Origin: a virus
IMG/VR virus record: IMGVR_UViG_3300017776_000134
Span: 1-27,738 of that record
Reading direction: 5' to 3' (one strand)
DNA: 27,738 nucleotides
The position numbers and the translations under genes were made by a program. Of this stretch, positions 21,928-27,738 are shown in pieces; within the stretch, counting starts at the first letter, position 1; the number at the start of each line of letters is the position of its first letter. The notes under the pieces are model-generated. The model was given only the letters and a program-made list of their open reading frames with translations. It was not told the origin of the DNA and did no database searches.

Positions 21928-21934
21928 CTAGGCA

Positions 21935-21961
21935 TAAAAATAGGGGGTGGTGAACCCCCTA
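21935..21961 (-). terminator. Rho-independent terminator before hsp20
   Basis: AGGGGGT and ACCCCCT form a 7-bp GC-rich stem with a 5-nt loop, followed on the coding strand by ATTTTTA. It ends the 62-regA-small-gene operon. The T-run lies about 8 nt before the hsp20 -10 element. Confidence 0.9.
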
Positions 21962-21981
21962 ACAATACTTCGGTTTTCTAC

Positions 21982-22140
21982 CTAGTCTAGCAGAACTCTA
22001 CAATGGCTGACGCAAGTTTTATCCTTTACATCACATTCTGAAATACATTCAAAGTAGTCATCAACTGCATCATTCATAGATGTCTCACGTTCAAGATTCA
22101 TCCAAGGTCTTAAACTATTAAAAGATATTAGATTATGCAT
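21982..22140 (-). CDS. Cysteine-containing small protein, 52 aa
   Basis: The frame reads MHNLISFNSLRPWMNLERET, then DDYFECISECDV and KTCVSHCRVLLD, giving a CxxxC...CxxxC layout of four cysteines in two helices. This twin CxxxC helical hairpin could bind a metal or form two disulfides (CHCH-like). I recall similar short cyanophage proteins; function unknown. The start is uncertain: ATG at 22140 has no clear Shine-Dalgarno, and an in-frame GTG lies upstream at 22161. It ends 21 nt before the terminator and is the last gene of its operon. Confidence 0.65.
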   Translation of the reverse strand: MHNLISFNSLRPWMNLERETSMNDAVDDYFECISECDVKDKTCVSHCRVLLD

Positions 22141-22181
22141 AGATTGTTTTGATTTAAACACATAACTATCTATATCAGTTT

Positions 22182-22319
22182 TTATGACAGTAACACTTCT
22201 TCATTTAACAGTTGTGGTTTCTCTTCCTCTTCTTCTTTTAAATTTGCACCATCATATTCACTAATTAGTTTTTTACCACTTTTAATAAAGTCTTCAGATT
22301 TATCCATTTTAATTACCAT
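22182..22319 (-). CDS. Acidic peptide downstream of regA, 45 aa
   Basis: The sequence is MVIKMDKSEDFIKSGKKLIS followed by a run of five Glu (KEEEEEKPQLLNEEVLLS). It is soluble and helical with an acidic tail. The ATG at 22319 overlaps the regA end by 11 nt and has GAGGAGG at good spacing inside regA. A second ATG at 22307, 1 nt after the regA stop, is also possible. Such acidic peptides may bind positively charged proteins; no family known. Confidence 0.55.
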   Translation of the reverse strand: MVIKMDKSEDFIKSGKKLISEYDGANLKEEEEEKPQLLNEEVLLS

Positions 22320-22755
22320 TGCCTTCCTCCTCTGGTTTTTTTCTTTTACCTATATTGTATTTAGTTTCAAGATTCCACTCACCCTTTTCTTTGTAAGAGA
22401 TGACTTTAATCTGATTCAATGGTGCGATGTCATTGACTTTATCAGTCGAGACAACAGAAACCAATCCCCAGTCTAAAAGCAATTGGATAATACGGTTTCT
22501 TCTTTGTACATCATTGACAGTGATATTAGCTCTCTTACCATCTAATGCGAATAGTTCTTTGAAGTGAACGATATAGTATCTGCCTTGTTTATGTAGAATA
22601 TGGCAAGACTGATATAATTTCTTTTCCTTTCTTGAAGCTACACCAATACGAGTTAATGTTTCTCTTACCTTAAGAAAATCATCTGGTTCATTTAATGTAA
22701 TTTCAATCATTTGGTCAGGCGACCAAGTAATTTGAGGCTCAACAATTGAGTTCAT
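22309..22755 (-). CDS. regA: Translational repressor RegA
   Basis: A 148-aa RNA-binding protein that represses translation of early phage mRNAs at their start sites, its own and clamp-loader genes included in T4. MIEITLNEPDDFLKVRETLTRIG, LYQSCHILHKQGRYYIVHFKE and LLLDWGLV match T4 RegA closely from memory. The protein begins 15 residues earlier than T4 RegA. The ATG at 22755 overlaps the gp62 stop (ATGA) and has GGAGG six bases upstream, so the longer start is preferred over M16, which has no Shine-Dalgarno. The C-terminus is longer and basic/acidic (GKRKKPEEEGNGN). Confidence 0.95.
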   Translation of the reverse strand: MNSIVEPQITWSPDQMIEITLNEPDDFLKVRETLTRIGVASRKEKKLYQSCHILHKQGRYYIVHFKELFALDGKRANITVNDVQRRNRIIQLLLDWGLVSVVSTDKVNDIAPLNQIKVISYKEKGEWNLETKYNIGKRKKPEEEGNGN

Positions 22756-23135
22756 TTTTTTCCTCCAGTATCAAGTCGATCTCGAATAAACGAGAGTTGT
22801 TCTCTAGTCAAAATGTGTAAAACCTGTTTTGCCTTCTCATTACTATATCCATAGTAAGATTTAACAAGATCAAGATTTTCAAGTTGTTCTTTACGAATCC
22901 AAGGAGAGTATCTCTTCCTTTTCCTGAGGCTATTTAGAAAAAAATCATATTGTAACTTCTTTGATAGATTGGGTCTCATGTTCATTTCATTTGCAAACAG
23001 GATTGCATCGATGTGACCCGATAAACATTTATTCACAATGTATGCTGGATACTGTTTCTCTATATCAGGATCCTCATCAATTAAATTATCTTTGTTAAAA
23101 TTAATTGAGTTCAACCATTCTTTAAGTTCTGTCAT
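22752..23135 (-). CDS. 62: Clamp-loader small subunit, T4 gp62 type
   Basis: A 127-aa protein beginning MTELKEWLNSINFNKDNLID, with helices YIVNKCLSGHIDAILFANEMN and KKLQYDFFLNSLRKRKRYSPW that match the gp62 pattern. T4 gp62 is 187 aa; cyanophage forms are shorter. It works with gp44 to load the sliding clamp gp45. The ATG at 23135 is chosen; the longer frame would start with TTG at 23159. It overlaps the DUF3310 gene by 14 nt and is coupled to regA (ATGA). Its partner gp44 lies about 3.3 kb upstream instead of next to it. Confidence 0.85.
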   Translation of the reverse strand: MTELKEWLNSINFNKDNLIDEDPDIEKQYPAYIVNKCLSGHIDAILFANEMNMRPNLSKKLQYDFFLNSLRKRKRYSPWIRKEQLENLDLVKSYYGYSNEKAKQVLHILTREQLSFIRDRLDTGGKK

Positions 23136-23331
23136 TATATAATGCAATTTTTTTATCAATGTAGACTTTCGCCTTTTTTAAATCATCAAGTTCACCCTCT
23201 TGGTCTTTGTGACCAGCACGACAAACATATTTTACCACATTACCAGTAAAAAAATCTAGTTCTTGATCTGCTATGAAATCCCAAACTTGGATCTTACCTC
23301 GTTGATAATGTGATGGTGAAAATTTATTCAT
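23122..23331 (-). CDS. DUF3310 protein, 69 aa
   Basis: MNKFSPSHYQRGKIQVWDFI, then DFFTGNVVKYVCRAGHKD and a helical end (ELDDLKKAKVYIDKKI) match DUF3310, a short phage family once called nucleotide kinase (T7 gp1.7-like). The conserved HYQ, KYVxRxxxKD and LxKAxxY elements are all present. Role: possibly nucleotide handling; not established. The true ATG is at 23331; a longer frame is a run-on into the neighbouring gene. It overlaps the 48-aa gene by 8 nt and gp62 by 14 nt. Confidence 0.85.
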   Translation of the reverse strand: MNKFSPSHYQRGKIQVWDFIADQELDFFTGNVVKYVCRAGHKDQEGELDDLKKAKVYIDKKIALYNDRT

Positions 23332-23470
23332 AATTTTTTCGCTTAATAATAATTCTATCGTTTTCATAGTCAGGAGTAAATTCAATAACGTCATCGTGAT
23401 CCCAACATAGTTCACTGTATAGTGAGTTTAGAATAGCCATGTCATCCCAGAGATCATTTGGTCTAGTCAT
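23324..23470 (-). CDS. Acidic small protein, 48 aa
   Basis: The sequence MTRPNDLWDDMAILNSLYSE, then CWDHDDVIEFTPDYENDRII and KRKNYE is acidic with one Cys. The ATG at 23470 has TGGAGCG six to seven bases upstream and overlaps the stop of the 72-aa gene by 8 nt. The gene overlaps DUF3310 by 8 nt. This chain of overlaps and the Shine-Dalgarno support it despite the short length. Function unknown. Confidence 0.65.
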   Translation of the reverse strand: MTRPNDLWDDMAILNSLYSELCWDHDDVIEFTPDYENDRIIIKRKNYE

Positions 23471-23681
23471 GTTTTTCGCTCCAGTCTTTAAAATTAGTTG
23501 TTAGGTCTAAGGGTTCGGGATCTTTAATACCCTTTACTTTTTTCCAATTACTGTATAGTGCTTGAAGATGCCATGATTGAGATAAACTCTTTGGCCCTTG
23601 TTCAAGAAGATCGAGTTCCATTCTATTGCTAGTGTAGGATTTGTATTCTTCTCTCCAGTTGGAGTCGTCAAATGTTTTCAT
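23463..23681 (-). CDS. Conserved hypothetical protein, 72 aa
   Basis: The protein starts MKTFDDSNWREEYKSYTSNR, has a helical middle (LDLLEQGPKSLSQSWHLQALYSNW) and a polar end (NFKDWSEKHD). It is soluble with no membrane segment. I recall homologues in many cyanophages but no function. The ATG at 23681 follows the stop of the membrane-protein gene at 23688 by 6 nt, without a clear Shine-Dalgarno. It is part of the operon that runs into gp62 and regA. Confidence 0.7.
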   Translation of the reverse strand: MKTFDDSNWREEYKSYTSNRMELDLLEQGPKSLSQSWHLQALYSNWKKVKGIKDPEPLDLTTNFKDWSEKHD

Positions 23682-23687
23682 AATAAT

Positions 23688-23924
23688 TTATTTTCGGATA
23701 ACTACGATGTCTCCATCATCATCTTCTTCTTCATCATCCAGTCCTTTGAAAACAAGAAGTTCATCTCCTGTTTGAACATCAGTCATTTCTGGATGAACGT
23801 TTCTCTTGATAGGTCTGTTCATTTCATTCAAAGTTGATCCCATCATTTTAAACATAAATGCAAAAGTCATTCCGAATAAAGCAACAAAGAAAGTCAAGTA
23901 TATAAAGACTGTAATATCATTCAT
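23688..23924 (-). CDS. Membrane protein with acidic tail, 78 aa
   Basis: Residues 3-27 (DITVFIYLTFFVALFGMTFAFMFKMM) form one membrane helix. Residues 60-75 are very acidic (GLDDEEEDDDGDIVV). The layout is a short N-terminal anchor with a charged cytoplasmic domain. It overlaps the upstream 128-aa gene by 1 nt (TAATG). No family known. Confidence 0.7.
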   Translation of the reverse strand: MNDITVFIYLTFFVALFGMTFAFMFKMMGSTLNEMNRPIKRNVHPEMTDVQTGDELLVFKGLDDEEEDDDGDIVVIRK

Positions 23925-24310
23925 TATCGATGAAATATTTTTTGAATCGGTACTTGTCGTATTCTATCTATAACATCAGTCTCAACTCTATCTACAATTT
24001 TATCTAAGACATCTATATCAATGTCCATGAAAGGTGGAATGACACCTAATAATCTTAACAATCCATCTACAAACAAAGCGAGTGCAGTGAATCCTAATAT
24101 CATACTAAGAACGGTTGCATCACGATTATGCTTTAACATTGACTCTTCATCAATCTTCCGTGCTTCATCAACTGCTTCCTTAACAGCAGCTTCAAGAAGA
24201 ATGTTGACTTCTTCTTTAGTATATGTGTACTTACGAATCTTTTCCTCTGTAATAGACCTTTCTTTTGGAAGATCTGATAACGGAAATTCTTGTAGGATAG
24301 TTTTGATCAT
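23924..24310 (-). CDS. Membrane protein, 128 aa
   Basis: Residues 1-60 are a charged helical region (KEEVNILLEAAVKEAVDEARKI). Residues 68-92 (VLSMILGFTALALFVDGLLRLLGVI) form a membrane helix. The rest is an acidic/basic helix (VLDKIVDRVETDVIDRIRQV). It may be a peripheral oligomeric membrane protein. An AAGG precedes the ATG at 24310 by about 9 nt. It lies 6 nt from the stop of the 373-aa gene and is probably translated from the same mRNA. Confidence 0.7.
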   Translation of the reverse strand: MIKTILQEFPLSDLPKERSITEEKIRKYTYTKEEVNILLEAAVKEAVDEARKIDEESMLKHNRDATVLSMILGFTALALFVDGLLRLLGVIPPFMDIDIDVLDKIVDRVETDVIDRIRQVPIQKIFHR

Positions 24311-24316
24311 GAGTAA

Positions 24317-25438
24317 TTACCTTATGATGTCGATGTGCATGTCTTTATTCCAAACCTCTAATTCTTTTCTGAGAGAACCATTGGACTTAAGACTTTCATA
24401 TCTCTTAGAGGCTTTGTTCTTCCACCATTTGATGAGGTTCTCTTGATAGAATTTATCAAAGTTGATTGGGTTTTTGACTAGAATGTCTTCATCTCCTCGA
24501 ATAACTTCTCTAGAATTAGCAAATCCATAGTCACTGAAGTAGACTCTTTTCTTCTCAGTTAGATTCTTTGCATTTACAATTGCAGTCTGGAATTCCGCAG
24601 CCTTTTGAGAAGACGAGTTCTTTTTGATAATAGATATCATCTTTTGTTGTGTCTTTAATTTGCGACTCGAAGCGTCCTCTTTGACTAATAACTTGTTGTT
24701 GTTTCTCTCGATAAACCATTTGTTTAATCCTTTAAAGACATCATCATGTAACAAAGGAGTAAAATCACTCATAGTCAATCCTTTATACCTCATATATGGT
24801 TTCAATCCATCATATTGAGATGATGACTTTGTTGTACCGTAAAGTGATGTAGTCTCAAACAAGCAAATATCAGATCCATATTTACTATTTAACTGTTCTC
24901 TAGCTTCATGAGAACAAGATAGTAAGGCAAGAAGTTTACCACCCAGATAATTAAATCCAAATGGTTGGGTGGGAACGATAATAAATCCCATGATTGAATG
25001 TCGATTAAATCGTTTCAACTCTGGTGGTCTACCTAACCAATCATTACGAGGTTTGCAATTGATAGTGGGTGAACCAAAACGAATAAATCCAACTATCTTT
25101 TTTGTATTAGTTTCCATGACAATCCACTTGAGTGACTTGCCAGGAATTGAACTTTCAATCGAGTGCGAGGTTGTTATCTGTAGTCTTTCATTAAAGTATT
25201 CATTTGTGAAACTATCCGTATCTCCAGCAGCATAAACTTTAAAGTTCATCTCATTTGGATGCATGTCAAATGCATCAAACATATCCTCCTCAGGCCCACA
25301 GCCAGGAAGATATGTCGGCATCTTTGACATTCTATCTAATTTTACATTACGAAGATATTCATCAATACGACCCATATTTGAGAAGTAATTGATGAATTGA
25401 TCAGCTGCATATGCAGCATCACTTTCACTTAGATTCAT
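24317..25438 (-). CDS. GNAT/DUF4338-like enzyme of unknown substrate, 373 aa
   Basis: The core at residues 100-225 reads WIVMETNTKKIVGFIRFGSP, then IMGFIIVPTQPFGFNYLGGKL, then LFETTSLYGTTKSSSQYDGL. The order (strand, G-F-x-R at a V-strand, P..G-loop, ETT-x-x-YG) resembles the GNAT-type fold of DUF4338 (DruA) and of Mom-like DNA modification enzymes. I cannot tell from sequence which one, and the match is by eye. Residues 250-345 are Lys/Ser-rich, with an extra helical tail. The ATG at 25438 overlaps the previous stop (ATGA). It lies in the clamp-loader operon and is the largest unexplained gene there. Confidence 0.65.
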   Translation of the reverse strand: MNLSESDAAYAADQFINYFSNMGRIDEYLRNVKLDRMSKMPTYLPGCGPEEDMFDAFDMHPNEMNFKVYAAGDTDSFTNEYFNERLQITTSHSIESSIPGKSLKWIVMETNTKKIVGFIRFGSPTINCKPRNDWLGRPPELKRFNRHSIMGFIIVPTQPFGFNYLGGKLLALLSCSHEAREQLNSKYGSDICLFETTSLYGTTKSSSQYDGLKPYMRYKGLTMSDFTPLLHDDVFKGLNKWFIERNNNKLLVKEDASSRKLKTQQKMISIIKKNSSSQKAAEFQTAIVNAKNLTEKKRVYFSDYGFANSREVIRGDEDILVKNPINFDKFYQENLIKWWKNKASKRYESLKSNGSLRKELEVWNKDMHIDIIR

Positions 25439-25656
25439 TTTATAATAGGCATTTGATATAAAGGTTTATCTGCTGGCATAGTTCTTGGTCTATTGATATA
25501 AGTTTTAACAAGAATGTCAAGAGAGTTAGACATTTTACGATATCCAGTTCCAACATATATTTGTCCAGCCATAACTGCAATAGTAGCAGCACCCCAGAAA
25601 AGATAATACTTGTTTGATTTTACTTGATGTTTTATTTTATTGTAAGATTTAGTCAT
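25435..25656 (-). CDS. Single-pass membrane protein, 73 aa
   Basis: The start MTKSYNKIKHQVKSNKYYLF is basic; residues 18-37 (YLFWGAATIAVMAGQIYVGTG) form a membrane helix. A polar tail ends in PRTMPADKPLYQMPIIK. Positive residues before the helix suggest the N-terminus in the cytoplasm. The ATG at 25656 is preferred, with an 8-nt overlap; an ATG at 25665 would overlap the next gene by 17 nt. Cyanophage relatives are recalled; function unknown. Confidence 0.65.
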   Translation of the reverse strand: MTKSYNKIKHQVKSNKYYLFWGAATIAVMAGQIYVGTGYRKMSNSLDILVKTYINRPRTMPADKPLYQMPIIK

Positions 25657-25858
25657 CGTGATCATCCCAAGGATCTGTTAAATTTTTATTATTGAAAAAT
25701 GCTTTGTAAATTCCTAAACCAGATAACATAATTAAAATTACTATAATAGAAATTCCTAAAGTGCTATTAGGATCAGCATTGTAATGCGGTATAATTGCAT
25801 TACATTTAGTCCATGTGCCAGGCAAGGTATAGACTGGTGGACAAGATAAAAAGGTCAT
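25649..25858 (-). CDS. Single-pass membrane protein, 69 aa
   Basis: The N-terminal part (MTFLSCPPVYTLPGTWTKC) holds two Cys. Residues 34-54 (LGISIIVILIMLSGLGIYKAF) form one membrane helix. The tail DPWDDHDD is acidic. The layout suggests an outward-facing Cys-containing loop, perhaps disulfide-bonded; inferred. The ATG at 25858 overlaps the zinc-ribbon stop by 4 nt. Confidence 0.65.
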   Translation of the reverse strand: MTFLSCPPVYTLPGTWTKCNAIIPHYNADPNSTLGISIIVILIMLSGLGIYKAFFNNKNLTDPWDDHDD

Positions 25859-26010
25859 AATTTAGTTTTGAACTTATGGTAGACTTCTACATAAGATTCA
25901 CATTTAGGACAAGTTAAGTTTGTAATCATATCATACTCCATACTTTCGTCTTCGTCAATGTCATGGTCTCCGCCCCAAATAAGTTCAGTTTTACAGTGCC
26001 AACAATTCAT
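25855..26010 (-). CDS. Small zinc-ribbon protein, 51 aa
   Basis: CWHC (C3, C6) and CPKC (C34, C37) give a four-cysteine zinc ribbon, separated by an acidic stretch (GGDHDIDEDESMEYDM). A short basic end (HKFKTKL) follows. Zinc ribbons of this size bind RNA, DNA or protein partners; a known cyanophage type in my memory, with no named role. The ATG at 26010 overlaps the DoxX gene stop by 1 nt; the stop overlaps the next ATG (ATGA). Confidence 0.75.
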   Translation of the reverse strand: MNCWHCKTELIWGGDHDIDEDESMEYDMITNLTCPKCESYVEVYHKFKTKL

Positions 26011-26432
26011 TATTCAAAAGGTAAATGTGGTTTACGAAATTTAATTCTAAATCTACGAAGGAATATATCAAGAGCAAAGTCTCCTCCTCCAAGTAAGAGA
26101 ATACACAATGCACCTCCCATGTATAAAACCAGAAGTTCTAATAGGTAGATGTTAAACCCTGCGGTTACAATTGCGTGGTATATTGCTACACCTATTGTGC
26201 CTACGATTGACAGTGCTGCGAACCTTGTAAGCAGACCTGCTATCACCAACCAACTACCATAGATCTCAGAGTATGCTGCGATATATGATGACAATATTGG
26301 AAATGGTAATCCAATAGGTCTTACAAATGCATCAGCAAAGTTCTCTATGTCTGCTGTCTTTTCATAACCATGATGTATTAACATGGTTCCTATTGATATT
26401 CTTAAGATCAATAGACCTAACGATTTAATCAT
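26010..26432 (-). CDS. DoxX-like membrane protein
   Basis: A 140-aa protein with four membrane helices. RISIGTMLIHHGYEKTADIENF near the N-terminus is typical of DoxX, and LPFPILSSYIAAYSEIYGSWLVIAGL of its second part. The DoxX/DoxD family includes quinone-linked thiosulfate oxidoreductase subunits and many uncharacterised membrane proteins. A role in membrane redox balance of the infected host is inference. The ATG overlaps the gp44 stop (ATGA), so it is made with the clamp loader. A host-derived auxiliary gene is likely. Confidence 0.85.
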   Translation of the reverse strand: MIKSLGLLILRISIGTMLIHHGYEKTADIENFADAFVRPIGLPFPILSSYIAAYSEIYGSWLVIAGLLTRFAALSIVGTIGVAIYHAIVTAGFNIYLLELLVLYMGGALCILLLGGGDFALDIFLRRFRIKFRKPHLPFE

Positions 26433-27370
26433 TTGAATTCACACTCCAACATTATTTCAGTAAGTGCAGCAAGAAGATTAATCTCTTGATCTGCAACAAA
26501 GGCAATTTGATATTGATAACGAGCAATGACAAGAACAGCAGCAGGGATACTAGCATTCTTCAGAGAACTATAAAGTGCATCATAGATACGTCTTAATAGT
26601 ACAGCAGGGTCATTATCCAAATTATCAACTACCCATTTACGAACAGCAGGGTAGTTCTTCTCCTTAAGATTCTTTGTGAGATCATTGATTGATACATCAG
26701 AGAATGTTGCAAGAATACCTGTATCAATCTTTCCACTTGCTGAGTATCTCTGACATTCATTAAGAACTCTTCTCCAATCAGGGAAATGTTTATTGATAAG
26801 TTCTACAATAACTTTCTTATCATAATCAACTCTCTCTTGATCAAGAATAAAATTAAGTCTTTTGAAAAACTCAACTGCGATCTCTTGTTTCTCTTTACCT
26901 TTGATTGAGAAATCAACAACAGCACATCTTGAATGTAGTGGTTCAATTATTTTGTTCTTGTAATTACAAGTAAATATAAATCTACAATTACCATAGAACT
27001 CTTCAATGTTTGCACGAAGTAGGAGTTGAACATCATGAGTTGTATTGTCCGCCTCATCAATAATGATCACTTTATGTTTTGCACTACTCATCAAAGAAAC
27101 AGTTGATGCAAAGTTCTTTGCCTGATTTCTTACAGTGTCAAGAAATCTACCTTCATCAGATCCGTTGATGACATAAAAGTCTGCACCGAGTTGATGACAT
27201 AATGCTTTTGCAACTGTAGTCTTACCACATCCAGCAGGGCCTGCAAGAAGTAAATTTGGTACTTGACCTTTATCTAAAAAACTAGAAAATGTTTTCTTTG
27301 TATTCGTAGGTAGAATACATTCTTCAATTGTCTTAGGTCTATATTTTTCAACCCAAAGAAAATCACTCAT
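26429..27370 (-). CDS. 44: Clamp-loader large subunit, T4 gp44 type
   Basis: A 313-aa AAA+ ATPase that opens sliding clamp gp45 and loads it on DNA. N-terminal VEKYRPKT is typical of RFC/gp44. Walker A is GPAGCGKT (44-51), Walker B IIIDEAD (102-108), sensor 1 FTCNYKNK (133-140), and the SRC motif (147-149). The size equals T4 gp44 (319 aa). It overlaps the preceding 74-aa gene and DoxX by 1 and 4 nt. gp62 follows only after some 3.3 kb of small genes. Confidence 0.95.
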   Translation of the reverse strand: MSDFLWVEKYRPKTIEECILPTNTKKTFSSFLDKGQVPNLLLAGPAGCGKTTVAKALCHQLGADFYVINGSDEGRFLDTVRNQAKNFASTVSLMSSAKHKVIIIDEADNTTHDVQLLLRANIEEFYGNCRFIFTCNYKNKIIEPLHSRCAVVDFSIKGKEKQEIAVEFFKRLNFILDQERVDYDKKVIVELINKHFPDWRRVLNECQRYSASGKIDTGILATFSDVSINDLTKNLKEKNYPAVRKWVVDNLDNDPAVLLRRIYDALYSSLKNASIPAAVLVIARYQYQIAFVADQEINLLAALTEIMLECEFK

Positions 27371-27594
27371 TATTTAAAACCTCTTTTTTTGTCTAGAACT
27401 TCAACAATCATATCTGGATTAAATGCCATATTATTCCACCAATATTCTTGTACCTCTTCCCATGATTCTAACACAACAGATTTGTTTTTGCAAACTATTT
27501 TATAGTGATGTCTGTCATATGGTTTATAACATGTCTGTTCAAAGAAACGAAGATCACTTCTTTTAATTAATTCTGTCACTCCTGTGACCTCCAT
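27370..27594 (-). CDS. Conserved hypothetical protein upstream of gp44, 74 aa
   Basis: The protein (LRFFEQTCYKPYDRHHYKIV, CKNKSVVLESWEEVQEYWWN) looks like a small alpha/beta domain with many aromatics and ends VEVLDKKRGFK. Two starts are possible: ATG at 27594 (19-nt overlap, weak Shine-Dalgarno) and GTG at 27579, which overlaps the upstream stop as GTGA and has GGAGG about 8 nt upstream; the latter gives 69 aa. The stop overlaps the gp44 ATG by 1 nt. Function unknown. Confidence 0.7.
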   Translation of the reverse strand: MEVTGVTELIKRSDLRFFEQTCYKPYDRHHYKIVCKNKSVVLESWEEVQEYWWNNMAFNPDMIVEVLDKKRGFK

Positions 27595-27738
27595 TCTTTT
27601 CTCAGAGTTTGATAGGTTTCATCATATGCTGCCTTGTCTCTTACTTTTTTGAACACAGTTGCAGACCTTGCTTTTTCACAGTGTAGTGCATCTGGCGATT
27701 GGGGTCTAACGGAACCATCTTCAGCATACTTCTTTCCA
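27576..27738 (-). CDS. Conserved hypothetical protein, C-terminal part (5' end outside window)
   Basis: Fifty-three codons are visible and end at TGA 27578-27576. The sequence (YAEDGSVRPQSPDALHCEKA, then KKVRDKAAYDETYQTLRKEW) is open across the whole fragment and overlaps the next gene. It is polar and helical with one Cys. I recall similar proteins between gp45 and gp44 in cyanophages, with no function. The start is not in the window. Confidence 0.65.
   Translation of the reverse strand, partial: GKKYAEDGSVRPQSPDALHCEKARSATVFKKVRDKAAYDETYQTLRKEWRSQE

Noticed and set aside
21867-21965. Longer start for hsp20 at 21965
   Set aside because: The extra codons cross the terminator stem and the -10 promoter; the ATG at 21866 has a strong AAGGAG.
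24021-24446. 141-aa plus-strand frame
   Set aside because: It spans the opposite strand of two convincing, coupled minus-strand genes and is low in family-like features; an antisense shadow.
1-27738. tRNA genes, photosynthesis genes, integrase, insertion sequences, CRISPR arrays
   Set aside because: Looked for on both strands by eye; none could be supported. The host call therefore rests on the gene set, DUF4278 and the riboswitch-like RNA alone.

Overview
The window is a densely packed, AT-rich stretch of a T4-like myovirus. Essentially every gene lies on the minus strand, so transcription runs from high to low coordinates. It carries much of the T4-type replication core: clamp-loader subunits gp44 and gp62, RegA, DNA polymerase gp43, UvsX, helicase gp41, primase gp61, and class Ia ribonucleotide reductase NrdA/NrdB. 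Hsp20, MazG, a DUF3310 protein and a prolyl-4-hydroxylase-like 2OG-Fe(II) oxygenase are also present. A DUF4278 peptide lies behind a glutamine-riboswitch-like leader. Together these point to a marine cyanophage of Synechococcus or Prochlorococcus. That host call is inference; no photosynthesis gene and no tRNA was seen in the window.

Layout in transcription order (right to left). 27738-26429: a partial conserved gene, a small hypothetical gene and gp44. 26432-23324: a run of small genes, namely a DoxX-like membrane protein, a zinc ribbon, four other one-helix membrane proteins or short conserved proteins, and a 373-aa protein with a DUF4338/GNAT-like look. 23331-22182: DUF3310, gp62, regA and an acidic peptide. 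22140-21432: a Cys-containing peptide, a strong terminator, then hsp20 as its own transcription unit. 21405-15199: a consensus sigma70 promoter overlapping a terminator hairpin, then two paralogous small proteins, gp43, a 59-aa gene, uvsX, the 2OG oxygenase and gp41, followed by mazG (to 14735). 14704-6307: an 8.4-kb block of mostly non-replicative genes, several probably virion proteins, with late-promoter-like TATAAATA boxes. It also holds a nucleotidylyltransferase and a KxDG (DUF6267-like) protein. 6297-1848: gp61, nrdA, nrdB. 1730-1012: a small regulatory locus with a 68-aa gene, the riboswitch-like RNA, the DUF4278 peptide, a 29-aa membrane peptide and a 60-aa gene. 982-1: a phosphomannomutase-like HAD protein and a partial PD-(D/E)xK nuclease.

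Most neighbouring genes overlap by 1-4 nt (TAATG, ATGA or GTGA junctions), so translational coupling is the rule. The few real intergenic gaps hold the control elements: terminators at about 998-1024, 21384-21413 and 21935-21960; host-type promoters at about 13551, 21377-21405 and 21919; and late-type boxes at about 1218, 8245, 11139 and 21429.

The most interesting part is 1424-1851. A glutamine (downstream-peptide type) aptamer candidate stands before a 38-aa DUF4278 peptide. DUF4278 proteins include PirA, a cyanobacterial PII-interacting protein. A second copy of the aptamer's 3' half lies directly upstream and could form a competing hairpin. Two GTA-N8-TAC boxes, which resemble NtcA sites, lie further upstream. 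Read together, this could be a phage module that senses or steers host nitrogen status.
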